Of a DNA stretch of 39,102 nt, positions 17,380 through 26,569 are shown piece by piece. Source of the DNA: Flavobacteriaceae bacterium. GTDB taxonomy: Bacteria; Bacteroidota; Bacteroidia; UKL13-3. Position 1 is the first letter of the stretch. Every line of letters begins with the position of its first letter. A model generated the notes under the pieces. The model searched no databases. It saw only the letters and a list, made by a program, of their open reading frames with translations, and was not told the DNA's origin. The position numbers were made by a program, and so were the translations under genes. Location of the stretch: positions 1-39,102 of the forward strand of contig SHWZ01000023.1 of the NCBI GenBank assembly GCA_009693575.1, given 5' to 3'.

Positions 17380-17928
17380 AACGACATTTATCTTTCGGGT
17401 AGCCAATTGCGGGTGCTGGCCTCTACTGTATCGCCAGACAACAGGGAAAATGTGGAGCTCGTGAACCTGAAAGTAAAAGCAGGATACACGGCAGGATACA
17501 ATGATCCTGAATTTATCAGAAGCCTTCCTACATTTCACTTGCCTTTTCTATCAAGCGATCGAAAGTACCGAGCTTTTCAGGTGGATGGAGACTCGATGCT
17601 GCCGGTGAAGCACGGTGCGTATGTCATAGGCGAGTACCTACAGGATTGGCGAAGCATAAAAGATGGATACCCCTATATGTTTTTGCTGAAAGAAGAAGGG
17701 GCAGTATTCAAAGTTGCCTATAACCAAATTCGCACACGAAAAAATGTATTGCTCAAATCGTTGAATCCGATTTTTGAACCGTATGAAGTATCAATAAACG
17801 AAGTAATGGAGGTCTGTAAATATGTATACTATTTCACTGATGAAGTACCTCAAAATCTGAGTGCCAATGAAGCCATCATGCACCGCCTGACTAAGATAGA
17901 AGAGCGATTAGTGAGCAATACCAACTAA
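17380..17928 (+). pseudogene. Remnant: C-terminal half of a LexA-like S24 repressor
   Basis: About 182 residues match the peptidase half of Bacteroidota XRE/LexA-like repressors: SGSQLRVLASTVS, LVNLKVKAGY with the usual Ala-Gly cleavage site, FQVDGDSMLP with the nucleophile serine, and EEGAVFKVAYNQI with the general-base lysine. The C-terminal tail (LTKIEERL) is intact. The N-terminal helix-turn-helix, about 70 residues, is missing. The frame can be extended 5' to an ATG at 17242, but that part is antisense to the DnaE remnant and not homologous. So the protein cannot bind its operator; it is either silent or a stray S24 domain. Confidence 0.82.
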
Positions 17929-17965
17929 GTGTGTGAATGAAACGGGGAATAGTATCACAAAAATA

Positions 17966-20803
17966 TTAACGCCCTACCACATTCCCATCCTTATCCAGTT
18001 CCACTATTTCATAACCCAGTTTCTCCAACCCGGGTTTAATGATTTTCTTATCGCCCACCACCACCAAAAACATATTCTCTGGCAAGCTCACGAGTGCAAT
18101 TCTGCTTGCGTTGCTGCTACTAAAACTACCCAGATGCTCCTGCCTTTTCATACTTAGGTCGGGCGGAAAATTATACTCCGATGCCAGCCTGAGAAAACCA
18201 AGTTTCTGGCCAGGGCGTTCATATTTTAGAGCCTCACCCTGCATCAGTGAGCTTCGGGTAAAGGCGGCTTCCTCTTCAGATATTCCATTAAGTTTATACT
18301 TCTGAACTTCCGAAATTATTTCCTTCAATGCACTGTCGGTTGCGTTACGTTTCACTCCTGCTGATACCACAAAACTGCCTGCCAATGCAGTGCCATTAAA
18401 GCTACTTCGGGCTCCATAAGTCCAGCCGTTTTTTTCACGCAGGTTCAGGTTGATGCGGCTATTGAAATTTCCGCCCAATACATAGTTCATCAGCGTAGCT
18501 TTATAGAAACTTCCATAAGCATCATAGGGCATGGAGCGGCTGCCAGCTCTCAGTTCGCTTTGCGGAGCATCTTCTTTATCTACTAAGTATATTTTTGATT
18601 TTTCCGACAAATAGCTGCGGGGCATTTCGGTCAAATTATATGCATTAATTTTCCAACTAGTCAAAGCGGATAAGTAATTGGCTACTTGGCCTTGATTCAT
18701 ATCGCTCACCACTACCACCGAGGCCATGTATGGATTGACATACTTGGCGTAAAAGTCCTTCACATCCTTCAATGAAATCTTGCTAACTGAAGCAACGGTA
18801 CCAGCCTCTGGCAACGCTTTTACGCTTCCTGAAAATACCAACTTGGCAAATAATTTATTTGCTATCTGTACGGGTTGGTTGGCTTGGTTTGCAATTGATT
18901 CCAGCAATTGATTTTTTACCCGCACAAACTCCATGCTATCAAAGGCTGGTTCCATCAGCTTCTCCATCAACGCACCTATGGTTGGTTGGATGAATTGGGT
19001 TAGGCATTCCACATTGATAACGATGGCTTCCTCACCTGAACTTATATTGATGGTGCTACCATATTTGCCCAATTGGTTGCTCCAGTATTCGGCAGTGTGC
19101 ATGCGGCTGCTTTCGTTCATCATGGCTGCAGTCAAGTTGGCAAGGCCGTTTTTGGCTGTGTCATTTCCATCGAGCAGGTGGCCACCTTTAAGTATTATTT
19201 GTATATGCGTTTTAGGAGTTTCCGTGGCATTCATTCCAATTACTTTTACACCATTGGCCAGTTGTTCTTCCCAATACATTTGCATGGGCATGCCCATCAT
19301 TGGCTGGCTCATTGGCTTTTGGCTACGGTCAAAATTATCCTTTGCTTTCACATATTTCAGTTTCTTGTATTGGTCTTTTGGCTGCTTGTAATTGGAGGCA
19401 TCTACTGTATAATTTGGGGCTGCTACCGCCAGTTCCGTTTTTCCTTTGGGGCACACACTCACCCTCAGGCAAGGCTTGTCTTTCAGGTATTGACTATATA
19501 CCCGCATAATATCCTCACGGGTCACACTACGGTAGGCTTCGTAGTCTTCGTTCAGCATGTTGGCATTGCCCATAAACGTTTGGTAAGATGCAAGCGTACT
19601 TACTTTCTCGGCTACTCCTTCCAACCTGTCCACAAAGTTCTTTTCAAAATATATCCTTGCCCGTTCCATGTCTTCTGCCGAAGGCCCCTTTTTAGCAAAT
19701 TCACTCAACGAGGCAGTGAGCAACGAATCCATTTGCACCAAGCTTTTACCGGGATATGTTCGCACCGAAAAGTTGATTTCGCCAGCCAGTTCATACCCTG
19801 CACTATTCATATTGGCCGAAAGAGCTTTTTGTGTTTTCTCAAAATTCTTGTAGAACAATGAAGCTTTTCCATTGCTCAGCAAATAGGCCAGGTAATCTAA
19901 TGCAGGCTCATCAGGGTGACCCATGGGCACACCGGGATAGGTGACACTCAGCATCGGGAAACGGATATTGTCTTCCATGGTGATATATCTGTCTGCAGTA
20001 ATCTCCGCTTTGGCATACGGGGCTTTCTTTACCGCTGGGCAGGGCTTCAACGAGCCAAAATATTTTTCGGCCAGATTCACCACTTCGGCTGTGTTCACAT
20101 CGCCACCCACAGTCAGTGTGGCATTGTTAGGTCCGTACCACCGCATAAAAAATCGTTTCAGGTCATTCACATCCACCCGGTTCAGGTCTTCAATGTAGCC
20201 TATCGTGAGCCAACTATACGGATGGCCATAAGAATAAAAATTCTTGGAAGTGGTTTCACCCACAAGGCCATAAGGCACATTGTCGTAGCGTTGGCCGCGT
20301 TCGTTTTTCACGGTGCTGCGTTGCACTTCAAACTTGCCCTGCGTCACCGAATCGAGCAGGAAGCCCATGCGATCAGATTCCAGCCATAACCCCAGTTCCA
20401 GACTATTCTTGGGCAAGGTTTCAAAATAGTTTGTGCGGTCACGGTTGGTGGTGCCATTCAGGGTGCCGCCGGCTTCGGTTATATACTTAAAGTGCATCTC
20501 ATCTCCCACGTGTTCTGAGCCTTGAAACATCATGTGTTCAAAGAAATGTGCGAACCCGCTTTTGCCTATCTCTTCGCGGGCTGAACCTACGTGATAGGTC
20601 ACATCCACATGCACCAGTGGGTCACTATGATCCTCGTGAACGATGATGGTGAGGCCATTGGGCAGCGTATACTTTTTGTAAGGGATAGTTATCTCCTTTC
20701 CCTTTTTTTCTACGGTTTCTACCAGGGTAGCTTGCGAAAAAACAAGTTGGGGAATAAGGCAGAAAGTCAGCACCAAGCTGAAGAATATTGATTTGGCATT
20801 CAT
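17966..20803 (-). CDS. M16 family zinc peptidase, two-domain
   Basis: A 945-residue secreted or periplasmic protein with a signal peptide (1-24, cut near VFSQA). The first M16 domain has the inverted zinc motif HFFEH (H86, E89, H90) and the downstream ligand E168 in KNERGQRYDN. The second M16-like domain (from about 500) lacks a zinc motif and probably only completes the clamshell, as in pitrilysin-like enzymes. It should degrade peptides in the envelope. The next gene upstream on its strand is the hydrolase pseudogene, 79 bases away. Confidence 0.93.
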   Translation of the reverse strand: MNAKSIFFSLVLTFCLIPQLVFSQATLVETVEKKGKEITIPYKKYTLPNGLTIIVHEDHSDPLVHVDVTYHVGSAREEIGKSGFAHFFEHMMFQGSEHVGDEMHFKYITEAGGTLNGTTNRDRTNYFETLPKNSLELGLWLESDRMGFLLDSVTQGKFEVQRSTVKNERGQRYDNVPYGLVGETTSKNFYSYGHPYSWLTIGYIEDLNRVDVNDLKRFFMRWYGPNNATLTVGGDVNTAEVVNLAEKYFGSLKPCPAVKKAPYAKAEITADRYITMEDNIRFPMLSVTYPGVPMGHPDEPALDYLAYLLSNGKASLFYKNFEKTQKALSANMNSAGYELAGEINFSVRTYPGKSLVQMDSLLTASLSEFAKKGPSAEDMERARIYFEKNFVDRLEGVAEKVSTLASYQTFMGNANMLNEDYEAYRSVTREDIMRVYSQYLKDKPCLRVSVCPKGKTELAVAAPNYTVDASNYKQPKDQYKKLKYVKAKDNFDRSQKPMSQPMMGMPMQMYWEEQLANGVKVIGMNATETPKTHIQIILKGGHLLDGNDTAKNGLANLTAAMMNESSRMHTAEYWSNQLGKYGSTINISSGEEAIVINVECLTQFIQPTIGALMEKLMEPAFDSMEFVRVKNQLLESIANQANQPVQIANKLFAKLVFSGSVKALPEAGTVASVSKISLKDVKDFYAKYVNPYMASVVVVSDMNQGQVANYLSALTSWKINAYNLTEMPRSYLSEKSKIYLVDKEDAPQSELRAGSRSMPYDAYGSFYKATLMNYVLGGNFNSRINLNLREKNGWTYGARSSFNGTALAGSFVVSAGVKRNATDSALKEIISEVQKYKLNGISEEEAAFTRSSLMQGEALKYERPGQKLGFLRLASEYNFPPDLSMKRQEHLGSFSSSNASRIALVSLPENMFLVVVGDKKIIKPGLEKLGYEIVELDKDGNVVGR

Positions 20804-20882
20804 AATTTTGTAATCTCGATAACTCCCGAAACTTCGAGATGCGAGGACTGCAAAGAAAAGGAAGGATTTGTAAATGGAACTT

Positions 20883-21967
20883 TCAGCCTACTTCAATGAC
20901 ATCCAAAACCGGACAGTAATCAATCAACCCGGCCTTGCTTACTATCTTATTTTGCACTCTGTCGGTCACAAGTTTTGAAATGCCTTTGATGACATTTGCA
21001 AGTTCATATTCGTCCTTGCCTTGACTCATCACTGCCAACAGGTATGCCTTGCCTTGGTGGTAGATGATGTCACAGTCGTGCAATTCGGTTTTTCCATTGT
21101 TTTTCCAAACGCCATATTTGTGCGAAGAGGTGAAACCCGAAGGAAGTCCTGCGGTAAGCCCTAGGTTGAAATGGGTATTGCCCAAAAGAGACAGGGCATA
21201 TTCAGAAAAATCTTTGGTAAGATATGAGGCATTATAAAGCATCCGGATGATTTTGGTATATTCGGATATCTGCATGAAATCATCCAGTTGATGTGCTTCG
21301 GTAGCCTGCATTTTGGGTAGGCTTAGTTCAATTTCCTTGTAAAATTCCCCAATTTCTCTTAGAGTTGCATAGTCGTGAAGCAGTGCTGTACTCATATTGT
21401 CTGAGTTCGTGACCATGTTCTCCATTAATTGCCTTATGGTGTAACTCACTCCTGGTTTCAGTCCATATTCATTTTTGCTGGGAATATTCAGCTTGTGGTC
21501 AAAGAAACCTTCTGCTCTAGAAAGCCGGGCTGTTTCATCTCCTTTTTAAGCAATAGCACCATGGTGTGTACTTTCATCAGGCTGGCAGGGAAGTAGTTTT
21601 CTTTACCATTTACCACAAACGAATAGCCATTGTCCATCTCGCGAAACTGCACCGAAACCCTATTGGCCTTGCCGTTTGCTTTCACACCAGCTATGTAGTT
21701 TTCTATTTCGCTTTTGAATGGTAAGGTTTCCAAAACTGGACCTGAGCATGACACCAGAGGATTGATGTACCTATACCCAGACGAGGCAACTAAGGTAGAA
21801 GGAGAGGAGCTACTTGCAGCCACTATTGGTTCCTGCATTTTCTTGGCGGCCAATTTTTCATAAATCATACTGCTGCATAGTCCGCTAGCCACTGCCAGGC
21901 CAACAAACAACAGCATACGTCGGCCATTGTTGCCCGTAGCTCATTTCTCTTCCGGTTTTGTTTTCAT
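20883..21967 (-). pseudogene. Class A beta-lactamase-like serine hydrolase, broken
   Basis: Two frames together cover one serine hydrolase. The first part has a membrane or signal segment (MLLFVGLAVASGLCSS), then the SxxK site in PASLMKVHTMV. The second part, in another frame, has SYTIRQLMENMV, the SDN motif NSDNMSTALL and a conserved C-terminal half. Two lesions: the natural ATG at 21967 is followed by an in-frame TGA at 21941-21943 (codon 9), and a one-base shift near 21500 (around AAGGTTTCTTTGAC) joins LEQKV to FDHKLNIPS. These could be real decay or sequencing errors. It starts 7 bases behind the T9SS protein gene. Confidence 0.78.
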
Positions 21968-21974
21968 AGTTTTT

Positions 21975-24476
21975 TCAATACTTGATTACTTTCACTGCTT
22001 GCTTCATACCACCAGACTTCAAGAAATAAATACCAGGTGCCAATCCTGAAACTGGTAGAATAGCAACTCCTGAACCTTGTACAGTGTGGCTCATGCACTC
22101 TCGCCCGGCCACATCACATATAGTGATCGTATGCCAACCAGCAGTATTGAATCCGATTTGCAGTACATCATTGAATGGATTTGGAAATACAGAAAATTCA
22201 GTGCCATCCACCAATTGAAGGATTCCATTGTTCACACTTGCAGTATCCACTTTCACCCACACAGTATTGGTTGTCACGGGTTGATTAAAATCAAAGTAGA
22301 TGTCGGCATGGTTGAAAATGGAAGTGCCTAACGACAATCCTTTCATCATTGTTATTTTGTAAGAAACATGCCCACGGTTTTGGGTAAAATCTGGCCCCTC
22401 GCCCAATGGTTTATGTGGCAGCTTGATGTTGTTAAAAGTCCAACGAAGAATGCAGCGGCCAAAGTCGGGGTGGCATTGCAGCACATCCAGTTTTCCTGCA
22501 TGGCTTATGCCTGTCTGCTCTATCTGTTTCACATCAAGGTTCACACTTATGGTGTCAAGAACCACTATCTTGTAGGCAGTGTCGTTGCCAAGGTTTTCAA
22601 AATGGATCGTATACTCTAGTTCACCGATGCCTGGGGCAAGTGTGGTAATGCTGTCGTTGGTGAATGGATATACTTGCTTATCATTTGGATCGAGACTGCT
22701 CACCACTTTTTGTCGCAAAGTATCTACATTGTTCTTGTTACTCACATCATCAGCCATTGCGGTAATGCTTGCTGAGAATATCATTTTCTCGCCCACTTGA
22801 AAATTGCCAGTGTCTACGGTGATGCAGAATGAAATTTCCTTCGTTTCGCCCGAATTTATACTGTTCAACTGCCACTCAGCCGCATTCCCAGTTTGGCTGC
22901 TGGGGCTAGGGTTTGCAGAAAAATTGGTAAGGCCATTGGGGAAAGTTAGACTGAGCTTGGTGCTTTTTTGTTGGTAGCCAATATTATTAACCGAAAGGTG
23001 ATAACATTCATCGAAACCCCAACGTGCACGGTAGCCTGAGTTACCCGTTATGCTCACAGCTACATCGTTCAGCGGTTGCTGCCATTGGCCAAAATTGAGT
23101 GTATCCAATTGTAGCGTGTCTTTTATATTTAGTTTGAATCCAGTATCACATTTGTTACCTTGCCAGTAATTTTTTTGCACCACATTTATTTGATAAGTGG
23201 CAAAAGGCAAATCGAAACTATAATTTCCACTGTCGTCGGTGCTGCAATAGTATGGGCCTGGCAAAGCCTCCACAATGCGGCCTTTCAACGACTTTTCAGT
23301 TGAACTGTATTTGCAATTTGAGTCACTGTCTTCGTACACCCGGCCTTTCACCTTTTTTATAGGGCTACTAAAGGCGGCCAAAAACCGAAGCGTGTCACCT
23401 TTTGGATTCAGAGTATCAATATGCCCCCATACATATAGTTTGTTCTTGAACGAGAGCAATTTGATAGCTGAATGAAAACTATACACGCCGCTTTCAGAAA
23501 GAGTGCTTGATGGTATCTTGTTCCATTGAGTTTTTTGGTTGTGCACATGCAGGCCGTTGGGGCGTGCATGGTCAATGCCCGACACTTTATACGTTGAATC
23601 AAGGTAGCTGTAAAGGTTGCCGTTGTTCACCACGAGCCCACTCCGCTTGCCTTTGCTGCTTTCTGAGGGCATTGACATGCCGCTAAGAGAAAGGGTTGAC
23701 TTGTTCAACAGCCATATATTTCCTGTTTGCAACGATATGAAGTGCAGCTTGCCATTCAAAATGAAATTTTCATAGAAATAAAAGTTTATCTTCTTGTTTC
23801 GCCACAGCCAGCCATTGCTGCTGAAGGCCGAGTAGTCGCCATCGCCAAATATGCAAAGGGTATCATGCGATAGTGCCATATATCCGTAGTGGCTTACCCC
23901 AGTGAATCCACCATACACCACTGGGGAGAAGGTGCTACCATCAAACCGCACAATATGGTTCAGGTTCATGCCATTTATACTATCGAAACCACCACCAAGG
24001 TACAGGTCTCCATTATATTCAACTATGTTAACAATTGCAGGTCCTGTTTTATCAAAATAGATAGAACTTACGAAAGGCTTCCATAAGGTACCGTCCCATT
24101 TATAAAAATGCCCTGCTGTGTCGCTTATTCCTGCATTCTCATACAAATAGGGTGCAATATAAAAATTGCCCTTGAATTTTACCAAGCGGTCTGATGAGTT
24201 AATACTTAGGCTTCCCGAACCATCATGGAGCACCAGCCGCATACTGTCGCCATCAAATTCATAGATGTCCAAGTTGTTGGGTGTAGCATTTTGGCTTAAC
24301 GCAAAATACACAAAACTATCTGTTTGATACGAAATGCATACACCGTAATCCTTGAATAGGTTGGCGGGAAGGGGTTGCTTGAAAGCCGGATTCCATGCCC
24401 CCGGTTGTGAAAATGCAGAAAGCCCACACTTGGCGAGCAAAAAAAGTAAAGCTATATTTCTTGAGGCGGATCGCAT
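21975..24476 (-). CDS. Large T9SS type A sorting-domain protein
   Basis: An 833-residue secreted protein. Signal peptide 1-23 (LLAKCGLSAFSQ). The N-terminal half (about 40-370) has repeated short strands with WDG/FDG units (FYKWDGTLWKPF, HIVRFDGSTFSPV), suggesting a beta-propeller. A carboxypeptidase-regulatory-like unit follows (KGRVYEDSDSNCKYS). Then comes a Bacteroidota extracellular domain typical of T9SS cargo (DPNDKQVYPF, YTIHFENLGNDTAYKIVVLD). The C-terminus is a T9SS sorting domain (FSVFPNPFNDVLQI, LAPGIYFLKSGG) ending VKVIKY. It should be exported and anchored at the surface. It lies 7 bases behind the membrane/barrel gene. Confidence 0.88.
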   Translation of the reverse strand: MRSASRNIALLFLLAKCGLSAFSQPGAWNPAFKQPLPANLFKDYGVCISYQTDSFVYFALSQNATPNNLDIYEFDGDSMRLVLHDGSGSLSINSSDRLVKFKGNFYIAPYLYENAGISDTAGHFYKWDGTLWKPFVSSIYFDKTGPAIVNIVEYNGDLYLGGGFDSINGMNLNHIVRFDGSTFSPVVYGGFTGVSHYGYMALSHDTLCIFGDGDYSAFSSNGWLWRNKKINFYFYENFILNGKLHFISLQTGNIWLLNKSTLSLSGMSMPSESSKGKRSGLVVNNGNLYSYLDSTYKVSGIDHARPNGLHVHNQKTQWNKIPSSTLSESGVYSFHSAIKLLSFKNKLYVWGHIDTLNPKGDTLRFLAAFSSPIKKVKGRVYEDSDSNCKYSSTEKSLKGRIVEALPGPYYCSTDDSGNYSFDLPFATYQINVVQKNYWQGNKCDTGFKLNIKDTLQLDTLNFGQWQQPLNDVAVSITGNSGYRARWGFDECYHLSVNNIGYQQKSTKLSLTFPNGLTNFSANPSPSSQTGNAAEWQLNSINSGETKEISFCITVDTGNFQVGEKMIFSASITAMADDVSNKNNVDTLRQKVVSSLDPNDKQVYPFTNDSITTLAPGIGELEYTIHFENLGNDTAYKIVVLDTISVNLDVKQIEQTGISHAGKLDVLQCHPDFGRCILRWTFNNIKLPHKPLGEGPDFTQNRGHVSYKITMMKGLSLGTSIFNHADIYFDFNQPVTTNTVWVKVDTASVNNGILQLVDGTEFSVFPNPFNDVLQIGFNTAGWHTITICDVAGRECMSHTVQGSGVAILPVSGLAPGIYFLKSGGMKQAVKVIKY

Positions 24477-24483
24477 AAATTTC

Positions 24484-25776
24484 TTATAGTTTGAACTGAC
24501 AACCCAAGGTCAGGTTCAGGGTGTTTGATGTAGTGTTGTATTGTTTGAAAATAGAAGTCAACTGCTTGCCATATCCGGTTTGTAGGTAGAGCCTCAGCCA
24601 TCGGTTGACATCGTAGTAGCCGCCAAACCCCAGCGAAAGCGTAAAGGTATGCTTTCGCAACATTTGAATGTCCAAAAAGTTTGGAAGATTCTTGTCGGAC
24701 GACAACATTTGTCCATTCGCCCCAATCACATAACCATATTGCATTCCCGCATCAACCAACGCTCCCCAATTGCTGCCAAGTTTCTGATTAAATCGAATCT
24801 TTACAGGAATAATCAATGTTTTCATATTGCTGCTTAGTGTGTAGTTTAGCGTTGTGTCCCTCGGTGGGTTTTTGCCCCAACCTACTATGACACCTCCCAC
24901 GTACACCGGAAAAGAATCAACCCATTTGTAGGGATACACATAGTTACCGTTAAAATTTTGTTGCTGAAAGCCAAAGCCAGTAGTTATTTTATAATCCCGA
25001 TAGCTATCGGGATTAGATCCTAGTTCAACAGTTAATTGATTGCTGTAGCCAAGTGTCCTTTTGTCGCCGGCTTTTCTTATTTGGGCAAATGTGGCATTGC
25101 TTCCTTTGATGCTCTGTTTACTGCCAAGCACTGAAGTTTCTATTCCTGCAACTATTGGCAGGCTTGTTTTCTTTGGAAGTTTTATTTGGGGCGGGGGGGG
25201 CAGATTTTTTGGCGTAGCTGGAGGTTCAAGTTTTGGTATTTCCCCAGCTTTTGATTCATCTAGTATGTTCTCACCCGCTGATTCAGTGCCTTCTGCTTTA
25301 GATGATGGCTCAGATGGCAATTGAGTATTTATATCTTTTAATCCTTCAGCTAAAGCAGTATTTAATCCCGCTTTGTTGGACGGCAATTGATTTGACTTCT
25401 CTGTCCCCGCTTTCTTTTGGGCAGGGACAAGCCCTGCCCCTACTTCTATTTTCTTACTTCTATTCTTATTTCCATCAGCCATAACAGGCGGCGATTGATT
25501 TGACTGCCAGCTTCCCGCTTCCTTCTTGGCGGGAGTGAACCCAGCCCCTACCACATGCTTCCCGCTTCCTTCTTCCATCACCAAACTAAAAACTACAAAC
25601 CCTATACTAAAAACTCCCACCGCTGTAGTTCCCCACAGCAACCACGCCGTCCGTTTTTTCTTTGGCTCGGCAGCAGCCAAGGCAGCTTGCAGCCTTTCCC
25701 AATCCCCATCGGTGGCGGGGGCAGGCTTGCTGGCATTGGCCAGTCGCTGTTTCAGTTGCTGTTCAAATGAGGCCAT
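24484..25776 (-). CDS. Membrane protein with C-terminal barrel-like domain (probable anti-sigma partner)
   Basis: A 430-residue protein. Residues 1-43 are soluble (ending WERLQAALAAAEPKKKR), 44-66 form one membrane helix (AWLLWGTTAVGVFSIGFVVF), 70-200 are a low-complexity periplasmic-like linker, and 205-430 are beta-rich with alternating aromatic strands like a small outer membrane barrel (YLQTGYGKQLTSI, ending LGCQFKL). The gene directly follows the ECF sigma gene (3 bases), the usual place for its anti-sigma factor; a fused inner-membrane helix and barrel domain is seen in several Bacteroidota pairs. The linker has a tandem repeat (period 36 residues) and a palindrome-derived segment (NPDSYRDYKI). 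Confidence 0.75.
   Translation of the reverse strand: MASFEQQLKQRLANASKPAPATDGDWERLQAALAAAEPKKKRTAWLLWGTTAVGVFSIGFVVFSLVMEEGSGKHVVGAGFTPAKKEAGSWQSNQSPPVMADGNKNRSKKIEVGAGLVPAQKKAGTEKSNQLPSNKAGLNTALAEGLKDINTQLPSEPSSKAEGTESAGENILDESKAGEIPKLEPPATPKNLPPPPQIKLPKKTSLPIVAGIETSVLGSKQSIKGSNATFAQIRKAGDKRTLGYSNQLTVELGSNPDSYRDYKITTGFGFQQQNFNGNYVYPYKWVDSFPVYVGGVIVGWGKNPPRDTTLNYTLSSNMKTLIIPVKIRFNQKLGSNWGALVDAGMQYGYVIGANGQMLSSDKNLPNFLDIQMLRKHTFTLSLGFGGYYDVNRWLRLYLQTGYGKQLTSIFKQYNTTSNTLNLTLGCQFKL
24992..25015. repeat. Perfect 24-bp palindrome inside the barrel-protein gene
   Basis: TAATCCCGATAGCTATCGGGATTA reads the same on both strands. It is translated in frame as the segment NPDSYRDYK of the barrel protein. 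The ATCCCGA/TCGGGAT arms match the hairpin at 4814-4832, so both may belong to one dispersed repeat family. Confidence 0.75.
25381..25556. repeat. Tandem repeat (108-bp period) carrying palindromic cores
   Basis: Two copies with a 108-base offset: 25381 on (CGGCAATTGATTTGACT) and 25489 on (CGGCGATTGATTTGACT). Each runs through a GC-rich core (35-base cores 25409-25443 and 25517-25551, 25 of 35 identical). In the first copy the core is a hairpin (GGGCAGGG...CCCTGCCC, 25419-25439). On the coding strand they give VGAGLVPAQKKAG and VGAGFTPAKKEAG, a peptide pattern typical of REP-like elements translated inside genes. Confidence 0.72.
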
Positions 25777-25779
25777 CTA

Positions 25780-26439
25780 TCAGTTGCTCAATATCAGTTC
25801 ACGTTCAAGTATCCATTTTTGCAACACCCGCCTTGCTCGTGCATATTGGCTTTTGCTGGTGCCGATGCTTATGCCCAGACGGGCTGCTATGTCTTTGTGT
25901 GTGTTTTGTTCCAGAGCGTACATGCAGAACACAAGGCGATAACCATCAGGCAGTTTTTGCACCAAGGCCAATATCTCGTCGTTGCTTATGTTTATCTGTG
26001 CAAAAAAATCTTCATCCTCATCTGCCGCTTTGCCTTCCAATTCAGCCACATCCACACGATTGTTGACCTTCGATTTTTTTCGCAGGTGGTCTACAGCCGT
26101 GTTGGCCATCACCCGGTTCATCCAGGTTTCCAGGCTGCTTTCTTGCCTAAAGTTTTTTATGTTGGTTAATATTTTTACGTATCCATCCATCAATATGTCT
26201 TTCGCATCATCCCCATTAGCAGCATACACCCTACACACGGCCATCATCTTCTGGTTGTAAAGTCTGAACAGTTCGTGCTGTGCGTATTGCTCACCCCGAG
26301 CACATGCTTCAGCCAGTTCATGTTCCTTTTTCATTTTTGCAGAAGCATCGGCTTTAGACGCATCACCCTCAATAGGTTGCACCCCAGCCGTTGAAACTTT
26401 CTCGTTCCTTAAAAATGGATAGATGGATAGCTCAGGCAT
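25780..26439 (-). CDS. ECF sigma factor
   Basis: A 219-residue RNA polymerase sigma factor of the extracytoplasmic-function group. Sigma-2 region at about 43-110 (ARGEQYAQHELFRLYN, DAKDILMDGYVKI, SLETWMNRVMANTAVDHLRKK) and sigma-4 at about 150-215 (LPDGYRLVFCMYALEQNTHK, DIAARLGISIGTSKSQYARAR). The frame opens at 26439, but the first 35 residues are not sigma-like; M36 (at 26334) would give a more usual N-terminus. It heads an operon with the membrane/barrel protein, a T9SS cargo gene and a broken hydrolase, all on this strand with 3-7 base gaps. Confidence 0.9.
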   Translation of the reverse strand: MPELSIYPFLRNEKVSTAGVQPIEGDASKADASAKMKKEHELAEACARGEQYAQHELFRLYNQKMMAVCRVYAANGDDAKDILMDGYVKILTNIKNFRQESSLETWMNRVMANTAVDHLRKKSKVNNRVDVAELEGKAADEDEDFFAQINISNDEILALVQKLPDGYRLVFCMYALEQNTHKDIAARLGISIGTSKSQYARARRVLQKWILERELILSN

Positions 26440-26446
26440 TCTACTT

Positions 26447-26454
26447 CAAAAGTA
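26447..26454 (-). promoter_or_regulatory. Putative -7 box of the sigma operon
   Basis: TACTTTTG (minus strand) is a perfect TAnnTTTG match ending 7 bases before the ATG at 26439. The predicted transcript would start almost at that ATG, which either makes it leaderless or supports translation from the internal ATG at 26334. No -33 TTTG at the usual distance. Confidence 0.45.
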
Positions 26455-26512
26455 AGTAGGGAAACAATGTGAGAATTCGGAAATGTGAGAATGTGCTCAT
26501 GATTTTTCATCC

Positions 26513-26539
26513 AATTCCTAATTCCTAATTCCTAATTCC
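26513..26539. repeat. Heptamer tandem repeat AATTCCT (3.9 copies)
   Basis: AATTCCT is repeated three times and then cut short (AATTCC), in the 130-base spacer between the divergent sigma and E1 genes. The nearby text AATGTGAGAAT also occurs twice (about 26467 and 26482). Simple slippage repeats; no regulatory role shown. Confidence 0.8.
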
Positions 26540-26569
26540 AAAATGCCCCATTAATCTTGCACCCTATTT

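Noticed and set aside
19073-19861. 262-codon plus-strand open frame
   Set aside because: It is antisense to the M16 peptidase gene; the composition is rich in His, Cys and Phe, as expected of a shadow frame.
21490-21510. Programmed -1 frameshift in the serine hydrolase
   Set aside because: The text TTTCTTTGAC is not a canonical slippery heptamer and a second lesion (TGA at codon 9) exists, so decay or sequencing error is more likely.
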